From Acidimicrobiia bacterium (GTDB lineage: Bacteria > Actinomycetota > Acidimicrobiia > Acidimicrobiales > Aldehydirespiratoraceae), in assembly GCA_030432715.1 (NCBI GenBank), contig JAUIML010000004.1, positions 1-51,019 on the forward strand: 51,019 nucleotides of DNA, in the 5' to 3' direction. The position numbers and the translations under genes were made by a program. The notes below the pieces were generated by a model. It made no database searches, was not told where the DNA came from, and was given only the letters and a program-made list of their open reading frames with translations. Position 1 is the first letter of the stretch. Each line of letters starts with the position of its first letter. Of the stretch, positions 21,936-31,100 are shown piece after piece.

Positions 21936-23758
21936 GCGCGAGCCCCCTGTTCTTCGAGCACCTGCGCGTACAGGTCGACGTAGCGCCGAGCGTTGGCCTC
22001 CCACGATCGCTCGCTCTGGACCCACCGGCGGGCGCGCTGCCCGAGCGCGATCCGGGCATCGCGGTCCTCGACGAGCGGCCGGGCGACGGCAGCCAACGAC
22101 GCCGGATCTTCGCGGGTGAAGGTGAGTCCCCGCTCGGGGGCACCGACGATCTCGGCCAGCGCCGGAAGGTCCGACACGATCAACGCCCGCTCGAGCGCCA
22201 TCGCCTCGAAAGGCTTGATGGGCGTCACGTAGCGGGCCGCCCGATCGTCGCGGCGGGGAACGACGAACACGTCGATGAGCTGGTAATAGCGGTCGACGTC
22301 GTCGTGGGGAACCGCACCGGTGAGGCGGACCCGATCCGCGATGCCCAGCTCCCCGGCGAGGGCCCGGAGCGCCTCGAGCTCGGGACCGTCGCCACACACG
22401 AGGCAGCCGACGTCGAGCCCGTCGTCGACGAGGAGCCTCACCGCCTGCAACAAGAAGTCGACCCCCTCGCGGCGCGAGAGATTGGAGATGTAGCCGAGCA
22501 CCGTGCGCCCGTGCAGTCCGAGCTCTCGGGCCAGGGCCTCATCTCGAGGGGCGGGCGCGAAGTGTTCGGTGTCGACCGCGTTGGGCACGACGGTGATGCG
22601 GGCCGGATCGACACCGCGGGCGACCAGATCGTCGCGCATCGATTCGGCCAGGGTGACCACCTGGGTCGCCGCTCGCATGCAGGCATTCTCGCGATCGATG
22701 CGGAGGTTGTAGAGCGGTGAGGACTCCGCGATCCCGAGATCGGCGGTCCAGGTGGCCTCGTGGAAGCTCCGCACCTCGTAGACCACCGGCAACGAATGGT
22801 GACGTCCCAACGCATGGGCGATCACCGCGTTCTCGTAGCCTCGGGAGCCGGAGGCGGCGTGGAGCAGGGCTGGACGCTCGAGTCGCACCACCCGGTCGGC
22901 CAGCGTGGCCCAGATCTCGAGCTGGCGATCGTTGGGCACCAGCCGCAGCTCGACGCCGGGGCCGGCGTCGAGACGGTGGTGCCGGATCCCGTCGACCTCT
23001 TCGAGGAGATCGAACTCGTCGACACCGACGGTGCGGGGAAACTGGAGATCGGTGACCGCAACCGGGTCCAGTCCGGCAGCCGCCTGGGCCCGCAGCGTAT
23101 AGCGGCTCCGCGTCGTGGCGCCGGCGACGAGGTAAGGGAAGGAACCCTTGAGGAGGTGCAGCACACGGGCCGAGGATGCGGGCTCGAGCGGCGCCGGCGC
23201 GCCCGGCACCGGTGGGAGCCATTCGGGATCGAGCTCGTGGAGACCGCCCTCGGAGATGCGCTGCAGGAGCCGATGCTTCGCAGTATCGGAGATTCGGGTC
23301 ATCCGGCGGGCCAGCGTTCGCCCGGCGACCGGGTCGCCGATCCGACCGGCGTGGGTTCGGAGCTTCCGGGTGGTGGCGAGGTCGTCGGGTCGGAGTTCGC
23401 TCGCCTCGAGGAGCCGCTCCCATGCGGCCTGCTGATCGCCGGCATCGATCAGGCGGTCGGCTTCGCGCAGGAGCGCCTCGGCGCGCGGGACGTCGGTGCC
23501 CTCCTGGCGGACCTGACCGTCGGAGGTGAAGTCCGGTCGCGGCGGACTGCTCGGCGGCCGCAGAAGGATCCGGGCCAGCGCCCGCGGGAAGCCGAGGATC
23601 CGTCGCGGATTGCGGATGGTGCCGAGCACCAACAGGCCCAACTGGGTCCATCGGCGAGCGATGAGATCCTGGCGGCGCCATCGCTCCATCTCGAGGTCCC
23701 GGCGGAGCTTGTTGCGCTGCTCCGTCAGCGTGCGGACCTTGGTTTCCAGTTGGCTCAG
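21932..23758 (-). CDS. Glycosyltransferase (GT4-like) with N-terminal coiled coil and basic module; possible CTG start
   Basis: About 608 aa from the proposed start. A coiled coil (~2-35, SQLETKVRTLTEQRNKLRRDLEMERW) is followed by a basic module (TQLGLLVLGTIRNPRRILGFPRALARILLR) and a TPR-like helical pair (LIDAGDQQAAWERLLEASELRPDD). A GT-B glycosyltransferase follows, with VLGYISNLSRREGVDFLLQAV, CLVCGDGPELEAL and KPFEAMALERALIVSDLPALAEIV. No ATG, GTG or TTG lies in frame near the apparent protein start. CTG 23758 is proposed because GGAGGT precedes it by 6 bases and a TAGGAT -10 lies 29 bases upstream. In-frame ATG 23878 or ATG 23689 are alternatives. Confidence 0.85.
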   Translation of the reverse strand: MSQLETKVRTLTEQRNKLRRDLEMERWRRQDLIARRWTQLGLLVLGTIRNPRRILGFPRALARILLRPPSSPPRPDFTSDGQVRQEGTDVPRAEALLREADRLIDAGDQQAAWERLLEASELRPDDLATTRKLRTHAGRIGDPVAGRTLARRMTRISDTAKHRLLQRISEGGLHELDPEWLPPVPGAPAPLEPASSARVLHLLKGSFPYLVAGATTRSRYTLRAQAAAGLDPVAVTDLQFPRTVGVDEFDLLEEVDGIRHHRLDAGPGVELRLVPNDRQLEIWATLADRVVRLERPALLHAASGSRGYENAVIAHALGRHHSLPVVYEVRSFHEATWTADLGIAESSPLYNLRIDRENACMRAATQVVTLAESMRDDLVARGVDPARITVVPNAVDTEHFAPAPRDEALARELGLHGRTVLGYISNLSRREGVDFLLQAVRLLVDDGLDVGCLVCGDGPELEALRALAGELGIADRVRLTGAVPHDDVDRYYQLIDVFVVPRRDDRAARYVTPIKPFEAMALERALIVSDLPALAEIVGAPERGLTFTREDPASLAAVARPLVEDRDARIALGQRARRWVQSERSWEANARRYVDLYAQVLEEQGARA

Positions 23759-23764
23759 GACCCG

Positions 23765-23793
23765 ACCTCCAGGTCGCTCGAAGATGCATCCTA
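23765..23793 (-). promoter_or_regulatory. -10 box (TAGGAT) and Shine-Dalgarno (GGAGGT) before a CTG codon
   Basis: On the - strand TAGGAT (23793-23788) and GGAGGT (23770-23765) are spaced as promoter and ribosome site for a start at CTG 23758. The -10 lies downstream of the only in-frame ATGs before the glycosyltransferase, which argues against those starts. Confidence 0.4.
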
Positions 23794-23869
23794 ACCCTGC
23801 CGGTGAGCGCCCTCCACGCCGTCGCGCCGCGTAGGCTCGCCCGAACACCGACCACCCAGGATTCCCCAA

Positions 23870-23941
23870 ATGAATCATGGCGACAGGGAGACAACCCAAG
23901 AGGCCACCGTGCGCTCACGCGCGCGCTCGATGCGGCGATGA
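23870..23941 (+). other. Possible 23-codon leader ORF ahead of the sulfotransferase gene
   Basis: ATG 23870 opens a frame of 23 codons (begins MNHGDRETTQ, ends ARSMRR) whose TGA overlaps the sulfotransferase ATG as ATGA at 23938-23941. TAGGCT at 23832-23837 is a possible -10. No ribosome site is visible for the sulfotransferase itself, so coupled translation from this leader is plausible. Confidence 0.3.
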
Positions 23942-25203
23942 CCTCACCCCGGCTCGCCCCGCCCCTTCGATTCATGATCGTCGGACTGGCTCGATCCGGA
24001 ACGACACTCGTCCAACGACTCGCGTCAGAACTCTCAGGCGTCTGGGTCCCCCCAGAGACCCAATTCTGGCGACACGCGCCCCACCTCGCACGGACCTTCA
24101 GGTGGCCGATCGAACGGTCGAATGTCGATGACCTCGTCGATTCGATCGCCGGTCTGCCTGGCCTCTCCGAGTTCCCTCTCGAGCGCGACGCGCTTCGTGC
24201 GCGTATCGCGGAACCGGCGTGGCTCTGGGACATCTTCGAATCGATTACGCAGGCCGCGGTTCCCTCTGGGACCTCGGTCGTCGGCGAGAAGACCCCCGCG
24301 CACTATCGCTGGGCGCTTCGCCTGCTCGCCGATGTCGACGATCTGCGCATCGTCGGCGTGCGGAGGAGCCCCAGCGCAACGTTCGCCTCGCACCAGAACG
24401 TCGAGTGGGGGGTGAAAGACCCGGTCGGCTTCGCGACGCAGTGGCGAGCAGCGAACCAAGTACTACACGAGGCAGCGCGCCTCTATCCTGAACGCGTTCT
24501 CCGTCTGGAGTATGACGACGTCGTGGAAGACCCTGCCGCAGCACGTGCAGAGATTGCCACGCTCATTGGCGTGGAACCATCAGTCAAGCGTGATCCCGTC
24601 CAGCAATCGGGCGTTCTTTTTGATCCGTCGGAAACCTGGAAGGAACGAGCCCTCGAAGCGATCGAGCCGAGCAAGCCGCATCCTGTCGGCAAGACCGACG
24701 CGGATGCGGAACTGATCGATGCGCTGGTCGGAAACAACCCTCCAGCGGCATTCCGCGAGCGGCTCGCGTCGAGTGCGGCTCAGGAACGCCGGCTCGCCGC
24801 CATGACCGAGCTCCCGCTTCCAATGTCGGCGGAATCGTGCGACCGCTGGGAGCAATCCGACACCGCACGATCCACCGCATGGCGGATCCGAGCGAGCGAG
24901 TTGAGCGCGGCTGCCGGTGATCGGGAAACTGAGATCGACCGGCTACGCGGTGTGAACACACGACTTCAACATCAGCTGCGCGAGCGGGAGAACGAGCTCG
25001 TGAGCGCACACGTTGAAACGGCTCGCCTGCGGACGACCAATCAGCAGGAGGCAGCCCGTAGCCGGCAGCGCGAGTCAGAGATCCGCCGACTGAACGGGGC
25101 CCTCGCCATGAAACAGCAGAAGATCGCAGCTCTCGAAAGTAGGCGAGCCCTGCGGTTCGCCAACGCCCTCGGGCGCCTGCGCGGGCGGCGCCGGCGAGAC
25201 TGA
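23938..25203 (+). CDS. Sulfotransferase family protein with C-terminal coiled coil
   Basis: A 421-aa protein. The PAPS 5'-phosphosulfate loop is FMIVGLARSGTTLVQRL (~12-28), and the 3'-phosphate region is IVGVRRSPSATFASHQNVEW (~138-157). It would move sulfate from PAPS to a polysaccharide or lipid acceptor. Residues ~325-400 form a long charged coiled coil ending in a very basic tail (RFANALGRLRGRRRRD), as in the coiled-coil modules of two neighbouring glycosyltransferases. Base use is visibly more A/T-tolerant than in its neighbours (codons such as GTT, TTT, CCT, GAA), suggesting transfer. It runs opposite to the glycosyltransferases. Confidence 0.85.
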   Translation: MTSPRLAPPLRFMIVGLARSGTTLVQRLASELSGVWVPPETQFWRHAPHLARTFRWPIERSNVDDLVDSIAGLPGLSEFPLERDALRARIAEPAWLWDIFESITQAAVPSGTSVVGEKTPAHYRWALRLLADVDDLRIVGVRRSPSATFASHQNVEWGVKDPVGFATQWRAANQVLHEAARLYPERVLRLEYDDVVEDPAAARAEIATLIGVEPSVKRDPVQQSGVLFDPSETWKERALEAIEPSKPHPVGKTDADAELIDALVGNNPPAAFRERLASSAAQERRLAAMTELPLPMSAESCDRWEQSDTARSTAWRIRASELSAAAGDRETEIDRLRGVNTRLQHQLRERENELVSAHVETARLRTTNQQEAARSRQRESEIRRLNGALAMKQQKIAALESRRALRFANALGRLRGRRRRD

Positions 25204-25254
25204 TCACCTGGGCGGAAGCGATACGCTCAGCGACCGTAGGTGGAGGAGTCGCAA

Positions 25255-26514
25255 ATGTCGGAGAATCTGGTGATCGTGGGGCTGGGCTATGTCGGCCTGC
25301 CCTTGGCCCAAGAGGCCGTGCGCGCAGGACTGTCGGTCACGGGGTTCGACGTCTCCGACGCTACCGTCGACGGACTGAACAGTGGTCAGTCGCATGTCGA
25401 CGACCTGTCCGACGACGACGTCGCCGAGATGCTGGCCGGCGGGTTCCGTGCCACCAAGGACGACGCCTGCCTGGCCGAAGCCGACGTGATCGTCATCTGT
25501 GTGCCCACCCCGCTGCGCAACGACACCACGCCCGATCTCGGCGCAGTGGAGGCGTCGGCCCGCAGCATCGGTGGTCGCCTCACCGCAGACACCCTCGTGG
25601 TGTTGGAGTCCACCACCTACCCGGGCACGACCGACGACATCGTCCGCCCCATCCTCGAGTCGGGCAGCGGCCTCACGGCCGGCACCGACTTCGCCCTCGC
25701 CTACTCGCCCGAGCGGATCGATCCCGGCAACCCGCAGTTCGGTCTGCGCAACACACCCAAGGTCGTGGGCGGCTTCACCGAGGCGTGCACCAGCCGTGCC
25801 GTCGACTTCTACTCGACGGTGGTCGACGATGTCGTGCCCACGGTGGGCACCCGCGAGGCAGAGCTGTCGAAGCTGCTCGAAAACACCTACCGCCACGTCA
25901 ACATCGCACTCGTCAATGAGATGGCGATCTTCACCCACGATCTCGGGATCGACCTCTGGGCCGCCATCGACGCCGCCAAGACGAAGCCGTTCGGCTTCCA
26001 GGCGTTCTACCCCGGCCCCGGCGTGGGCGGTCATTGCATCCCGATCGATCCCAACTACCTCTCCTACGCGGTGCGCTCCCTCGGCTACCAGTTCCGTTTC
26101 GTCGAGCTGGCCCAAGAGGTGTCGGGCCGCATGCCCGCGTATGTCGCGGCCCGCGCCCAGGGTGCGCTCAACGAGGCCGAGAAGTCGGTCAAGGGTTCGT
26201 CGATCCTGCTGCTGGGCGTCACCTACAAGGCCAACATCGCCGATGAGCGCGAGACCCCGAGCCGACCGGTGGCCCGGCGACTGATCGAACTGGGCGCCGA
26301 CGTCAGCTACTTCGATCCCCACGCGGCGTCGTTCGACGTCGATGGCACCCCGCTGTCTCGCGCCGACGACCTCGGGGCCGCGATGCGCGAGGCCGACCTC
26401 GTGATCCTCCTCCAGCCCCACGACGCGATCCTCGCGGAGGGCTCGTTCGCCGACGCCGCGCTCGTGCTCGACACCCGCGGTGTGCTCGAGGGCGACAACG
26501 TCGAACGGCTCTGA
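25255..26514 (+). CDS. wecC: Nucleotide-sugar dehydrogenase, UDP-ManNAc dehydrogenase-like
   Basis: A 419-aa UDP-sugar 6-dehydrogenase family enzyme that oxidises C6 twice with NAD+. The Rossmann start is VIVGLGYVGLPLAQ. Other motifs: VPTPLRND, LESTTYPGTTDDIV, AYSPERIDPG, the substrate-binding KLLENTYRHVNIALVNEM, and the catalytic Cys261 in GPGVGGHCIPIDPNYLSY. Product UDP-ManNAcA is inferred from the nearby wecB; a UDP-GlcNAc or UDP-Glc dehydrogenase cannot be excluded. GGAGGAG at 25242-25248 makes ATG 25255 the start, since the in-frame GTG at 25240 overlaps that site. Confidence 0.92.
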   Translation: MSENLVIVGLGYVGLPLAQEAVRAGLSVTGFDVSDATVDGLNSGQSHVDDLSDDDVAEMLAGGFRATKDDACLAEADVIVICVPTPLRNDTTPDLGAVEASARSIGGRLTADTLVVLESTTYPGTTDDIVRPILESGSGLTAGTDFALAYSPERIDPGNPQFGLRNTPKVVGGFTEACTSRAVDFYSTVVDDVVPTVGTREAELSKLLENTYRHVNIALVNEMAIFTHDLGIDLWAAIDAAKTKPFGFQAFYPGPGVGGHCIPIDPNYLSYAVRSLGYQFRFVELAQEVSGRMPAYVAARAQGALNEAEKSVKGSSILLLGVTYKANIADERETPSRPVARRLIELGADVSYFDPHAASFDVDGTPLSRADDLGAAMREADLVILLQPHDAILAEGSFADAALVLDTRGVLEGDNVERL

Positions 26515-26530
26515 CGCCGCGCGGCGTCAG
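26511..26530. terminator. Perfect 20-bp palindrome holding both convergent stop codons
   Basis: CTGACGCCGCGCGGCGTCAG reads the same on both strands. It contains the TGA of the dehydrogenase (26512-26514) and, in mirror image, the TGA of the ABC ATPase gene (26527-26529). An RNA from either strand folds into an 8-bp GC-rich stem with a GCGC loop. No T-tract follows, so it is a candidate bidirectional terminator or stabilising hairpin rather than a textbook intrinsic terminator. Confidence 0.55.
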
Positions 26531-27291
26531 GACGCTTCGTAGGCGGCGACCACGTCCTTCGGGTCGCCCTCCATCCGCAACACCCCGTTGTCGAGCCAGA
26601 TGGCACGGGTGCACGACGAAGTGATCTCCGACAGGCTGTGCGACACCATGATCACGGTGCCGGCCTCAGCACGGATCTTGTCGATGCGCTCGAGGCTTCG
26701 GGTCCGGAAATCGCGATCGCCGACAGCGAGCGCTTCGTCGATCAACAAGATGTCGGGCACCCGAAGGGTGGCTATGGAGAAGGCGAGGCGCGCCTGCATT
26801 CCCGAGGAGTAGGTCTGCATCGGCCGCTGCATTGCTTCGCCGATTCCGGCGAACTCGACGACGTCATCCATTTCCGCCTCGATCTCGCTGCGGGTGAGCC
26901 CCATGGCCAGCCCACCCAACAACACGTTGCGGTAGCCGGAAAGCCCAGGCTTCAGGGCCGCTCCGACGCCGAGCAGCCCCGTGCGTCCACGCACCTCGAT
27001 CAGCCCACCGGTGAGCGACTGCAGGCCGGCGATGGCTCTCAACAGCGACGACTTTCCCGAACCGTTGGATCCGATGATGCCGAGGGCTTCGCCGGTGCGC
27101 ACCTGGAAGGAAACGTCCTTGACCGCATGAACCTCGGCCGACTGCCGCCCACGAAACCCGCGACTGATCATGTTGCGGGCGCTGAAGAACTGGTCCCGGT
27201 ACACGCGGTAGCGGATATCGGCATGAGCGACATTGACGCTCAGCATGGACTCGGGTTCGACCTCGGTCGGCGAGGATGCGATCTCAGACAC
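26527..27291 (-). CDS. Polysaccharide ABC exporter, ATP-binding protein (Wzt/TagH-like)
   Basis: A 254-aa ATPase. Walker A is GSNGSGKSS (74-82), the signature is YSSGMQARLAF, Walker B is DILLIDEALAVGDRDF, and the switch is VSHSLSEI. The GLSGYRNVLLGGLAMGL segment and the 'EALAVGD' Walker B are typical of teichoic/O-antigen exporters. It lacks the extra C-terminal sugar-binding domain found in Wzt of capped O-antigens. GTG 27291 overlaps the permease stop by 8 bases, so translation is coupled. It pairs with the permease at 27284-28129. Confidence 0.93.
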   Translation of the reverse strand: MSEIASSPTEVEPESMLSVNVAHADIRYRVYRDQFFSARNMISRGFRGRQSAEVHAVKDVSFQVRTGEALGIIGSNGSGKSSLLRAIAGLQSLTGGLIEVRGRTGLLGVGAALKPGLSGYRNVLLGGLAMGLTRSEIEAEMDDVVEFAGIGEAMQRPMQTYSSGMQARLAFSIATLRVPDILLIDEALAVGDRDFRTRSLERIDKIRAEAGTVIMVSHSLSEITSSCTRAIWLDNGVLRMEGDPKDVVAAYEAS

Positions 27292-28129
27292 GGCCGTAGC
27301 GCTCCTCGGCGGCACGGAACCAGAGGAACCCGCCGACCAGCAACAGCACCGACCATCCGGTACCGACGACGAGGATCGTGAGGTCGAGATCACCCCCGAG
27401 CATGCACCACCGTCCGAACGTGACGAAGCAGTACATCGGATTGAGGATGAACAACCAGCGGACGTTCGAGTCGGCCTCGACGTACGACGTCACGTTGAAG
27501 ATGATGCCCGAGGCGTAGAAGATGAGCCGGAACACGAACGGCAGGATCTGGATGACGTCGACGAAGTGCGTCGTCATCCGGGCCGCGATGAACGATGCCC
27601 CCAGATTGAAGAGGAACTGGACGCCGAGCATCGGGAACAGAAGCAACCACCGGAAGCTCGGCGGCTCACCGGTGATGATGGCGATCGCGAAGAGGACAAC
27701 GAACGTCGACGCCGCACCAAGCATCTCGGTGACGGCACCGGTCACCGGGAGCAGGGCCCGCGGAAACTTGATGGCCTTCAGCAGGCCGGTGTTGCTCACG
27801 ATCGAGCGAGCACCGTCCGTGGTCGACTTCTGCGTCAGCTGATAGACGAACAGACCACTCGACAGGAAGAGGATGAAGTTGTCGACACCACGGTCGGTCT
27901 TGAGCAACAGCCCGAAGATCAGGTAGTAGATGAGGATGTTGAGCGCCGGGTTGAGGAGATGCCAGAGGTTTCCCAGCACATTGGTGACCTGGCGGGCGCG
28001 AAGCTCACTCACCGCCTCGTACCAGACATAGCTTCGCCTGTCCCACAGATCTCCGAGATACGGACGGAGCCGCATCGCCGCATGAGCGTCGCGAAGCTCC
28101 GGTCGCTGCTTCGGGGCGGTCGAACTCAT
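27284..28129 (-). CDS. Polysaccharide ABC exporter, permease (Wzm/TagG-like)
   Basis: A 281-aa ABC-2 permease with about six membrane helices. The N-terminal amphipathic region (YVWYEAVSELRARQVTNVLGNLWHLLNPALNILIYYLIFGLLL) carries the 'lgllWhllnP' pattern of the family, and the middle has the usual FPRALLPV coupling segment. It would form a channel for lipid-linked polysaccharide from the cytoplasmic to the outer membrane face. ATG 28129 is supported by TAGGGT exactly 7 bases upstream. Its stop overlaps the ATPase start. Confidence 0.93.
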   Translation of the reverse strand: MSSTAPKQRPELRDAHAAMRLRPYLGDLWDRRSYVWYEAVSELRARQVTNVLGNLWHLLNPALNILIYYLIFGLLLKTDRGVDNFILFLSSGLFVYQLTQKSTTDGARSIVSNTGLLKAIKFPRALLPVTGAVTEMLGAASTFVVLFAIAIITGEPPSFRWLLLFPMLGVQFLFNLGASFIAARMTTHFVDVIQILPFVFRLIFYASGIIFNVTSYVEADSNVRWLFILNPMYCFVTFGRWCMLGGDLDLTILVVGTGWSVLLLVGGFLWFRAAEERYGRV

Positions 28130-28136
28130 CTGCGCA

Positions 28137-28142
28137 ACCCTA
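28137..28142 (-). promoter_or_regulatory. -10 box (TAGGGT) of the ABC exporter operon, leaderless pattern
   Basis: TAGGGT on the - strand, 7 bases before ATG 28129, in the 56-base gap after the Lhr helicase stop. Confidence 0.5.
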
Positions 28143-28185
28143 CCAACGAGGCGTCGTGGGGTGATCACGACGGCGGGACGAGCCA

Positions 28186-31100
28186 CTACCCTCGAAACGT
28201 CATGCCGCGGTACCCGGCCGAGAAGCCGGCCGACTCGAGCCGCGCCGCCCACGGGGTCTCCCGCACCGCCTCGCCGTCGACCTTCGCGATCTCCAGCTTG
28301 GGGAGACGTCCGTTCTTCACGAGTTCCTGGAGCGCGCCGATCCATGCGGGCCCTTCGTCGGCCCCCGGGAACGTGATCAGCGACCGACCGCCGCGTTCGA
28401 GTTCGACCAGTGGCCGGCCGTCGTGCAAGACGACGTGGGCGCCGGCGGCCCGCACCGGCCGGCCCGACGTCTCCGGCCACGGCAGCGCCGCGCCGTAGGG
28501 CTGCGCCGGGTCGGTGGCGGCGAGGACCACTGGTTCGGTGTCGGGATTCGCCTCGCGGGCACCCCGCAGCCGATCGACGGCGCCGGGCAGGGCGAACTGG
28601 GCTGCACCCAACCCGGCGACGAAGTAGCCGCGGCGCACCTCACCCCGTTCCTCGAGCGCCTTCAGCAGCGGGTAGACGCCGGCGAATCCTCCCTCGTGCC
28701 CCTCACCGAGCGCGGCCTCGCGGGTCAGCACGCCATAACGGTCGAGCAGCTGGTGAGCACGCGCATGTGCAGTTTCTGTCGGCGTGGGCGTGGGCATCCG
28801 CAGCGGAGCCACGAGCGACCACCGACCGGCAGCGGCGGGCGGACCCAACCGGTTGACACCGCCGGGGCGGGGTCGGCGGCGGCGCGCACCCGAGCCGCGT
28901 CGCCGGTCGGTCGCCGCGCCGGTCACCAGCGAACGGAGTGGCGCGAGGGTGTCGTTGGTGATCTCTCCGGCCCACACCAGATCCCACAACGCCGCGAGCA
29001 CCGAGACGTCGTCGTACGGCAGTGCGGCCGCGGCCACCGCGCCAACGATCTCGGGCCAGAACGACGCACCGCGATCGGCGAGATGGGCTCGCACGGCCTC
29101 GTGGACGGGATCGGCCGGTACCTCGTCGGCGACGGGGGCCAGGAGTCCCGCCTGGTCACGAAACAGCAGGCGGACCCGTCCATCGTTGGCACCCACGGCG
29201 CCTGCACCGATCCAGACCACCTCACCCGAGGTGCACAGCGTGTCGAGGTCGCTCGGCTGATAGCCGGCGAGCCGAGCCGGCAACACGTCGGCTTCGAGCA
29301 CCGAGGCCGCGATGGGTGTGCCCTGGAGTTGGGCCAGCACCTCGGCCAGCCCGTCGAGCCCGCGACGTCGACCGCCCACTCCCTGCCAGGCAGGAAGGAA
29401 CCGGGCGAGGGCCTCGGCCTCGACGGGTTCGATCTCGTGACGCAGCTCGGCCAGCGACCGGCGTCGGAGCTGGCGGAGTACATCGTCGTCGCAATACTCG
29501 CGCTCGACGCCGCCGGGCCGGAACTCGCCCCGCACCAGCCGTCCTTCGGTGAGGAGGGTCTCGAGCGCAACGGTGACCCGGTCGACGCCGACGCCGAGCC
29601 ATCGAGCGACATCGCGGGCCAGGAACGGGCCGTGCGTGCGCGCGTAGCGGCGGCACAGATCGCCGAGCGGGTCGTCGACCGGGTCGGTGAACACCGCCGG
29701 CAGGCCGACCGGAAGGGCGACACCGATCGCGTCGCGCAGACGGGATGCATCATCTGAGGCCGCGAACCGCTCGGCGTCGGCGATCCGCACCTCGATGACG
29801 CGCCGCTCCTCCAGCAGCTGTCGCACCCATCCGGAGACGTCGGCGCCCTCGACGGCACGGGCCTCGAGGTCGACGTGCGTGAGGGGCCCGAGGGTGCGCA
29901 GGAGGTCGTGGAGTTCGTCACGGTCGCGGGCCCGACGGCCCTCGACCAGACGCTGGAGCTCGAGTTCGAGGTCGGCCAGCACCTCGGCCGACAACAGTTC
30001 CCGGAGCTCTTCCGCGCCGAGGAGGTCGCGCAGCAGATCGCGGTCGAGGGCCAGTGCGGCGGCCCGCCGCTCGGCGATCGGCGCATCGCCCTCGTACATG
30101 TAGACGGCGATCCACGAGAACAGCAACGACTGGGCGAACGGCGAGGCCTTGGTCGTCTCGACCGGCACGACACGGATCCTGCGGCTTCGGAGATCGGTCA
30201 TCACCTGGCGGAGCGCGGGGAGATCGAAGACGTCGTTGACACACTCGCGGGTCGCCTCGAGCAGCATCGGGAACGACGGGTACTTGGCGGCCACCGACAG
30301 CAGGTCGGCCGCGCGTTGGCGCTGCTGCCACAACGGGGTGCGCTGGTCGGGCCGGCGCCGGGGCAACAGCAGGGCCCGGGCCGAGCACTCGCGGAAGCGC
30401 GACGCGAACATCGCCGTGTCGGGCAGTCGCCCGATGATCAGGTCGTCGATCTCGTCGGGGTCGAAGAGGAGCTCGTCGACCGGCAACGTGTCGAGGGCCT
30501 CGGGGAGGCGCATGACGATGCCGTCGTCGCTCCACATCAGCTCGACGTCGGTCCCCCACTGCTCCCCCAGCCGTGCCTGCAGAGCCATCCCCCAGGGGGC
30601 GTGGATCTGCGCACCGAACGGGGTGAGGATGCAGACCCGCCAATCGCCGAGCTCGTCGCGGAAGCGCTCGACGACGATCTGGCGGTCATCGGGCACGGCC
30701 CCGGCGACCTCGAACTGCTCCTCGAGGTAGGCGATCAGGTTCTGCGCCGCCAGCTCGTCGAGGCCGTGGCGTTCACGCAGCCGAGGCAGGGGATCCTCCT
30801 CTTCGCGGATCTCCCTGACGAACGCACCGATGGCCCGACCGAGTTCGAGCGGCCGACCGGGGCCGTCGCCGTGCCAGAACGGCATCTTGCCGGGCTGACC
30901 GGGTGCCGGTGTGACGACGACCCGCTCGAAGGTGATGTCCTCGATCCGCCAGGTCGACGCCCCGAGCAGGAACGTCTCGCCCACTCGACTCTCGTAGACC
31001 ATCTCCTCGTCGAGCTCGCCGACGCGGGTGCCGTCGGGGAGGAAGACCCCGAAGAGGCCCCGGTCGGGGATGGTGCCCGCGTTGGTGACGGCCAGCCGCT

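Noticed and set aside
23786-23799. Third DtxR box (TTAGGATGCATC)
   Set aside because: Only one TTAGG half-site is present; the partner arm does not match CCTAA at the right spacing.
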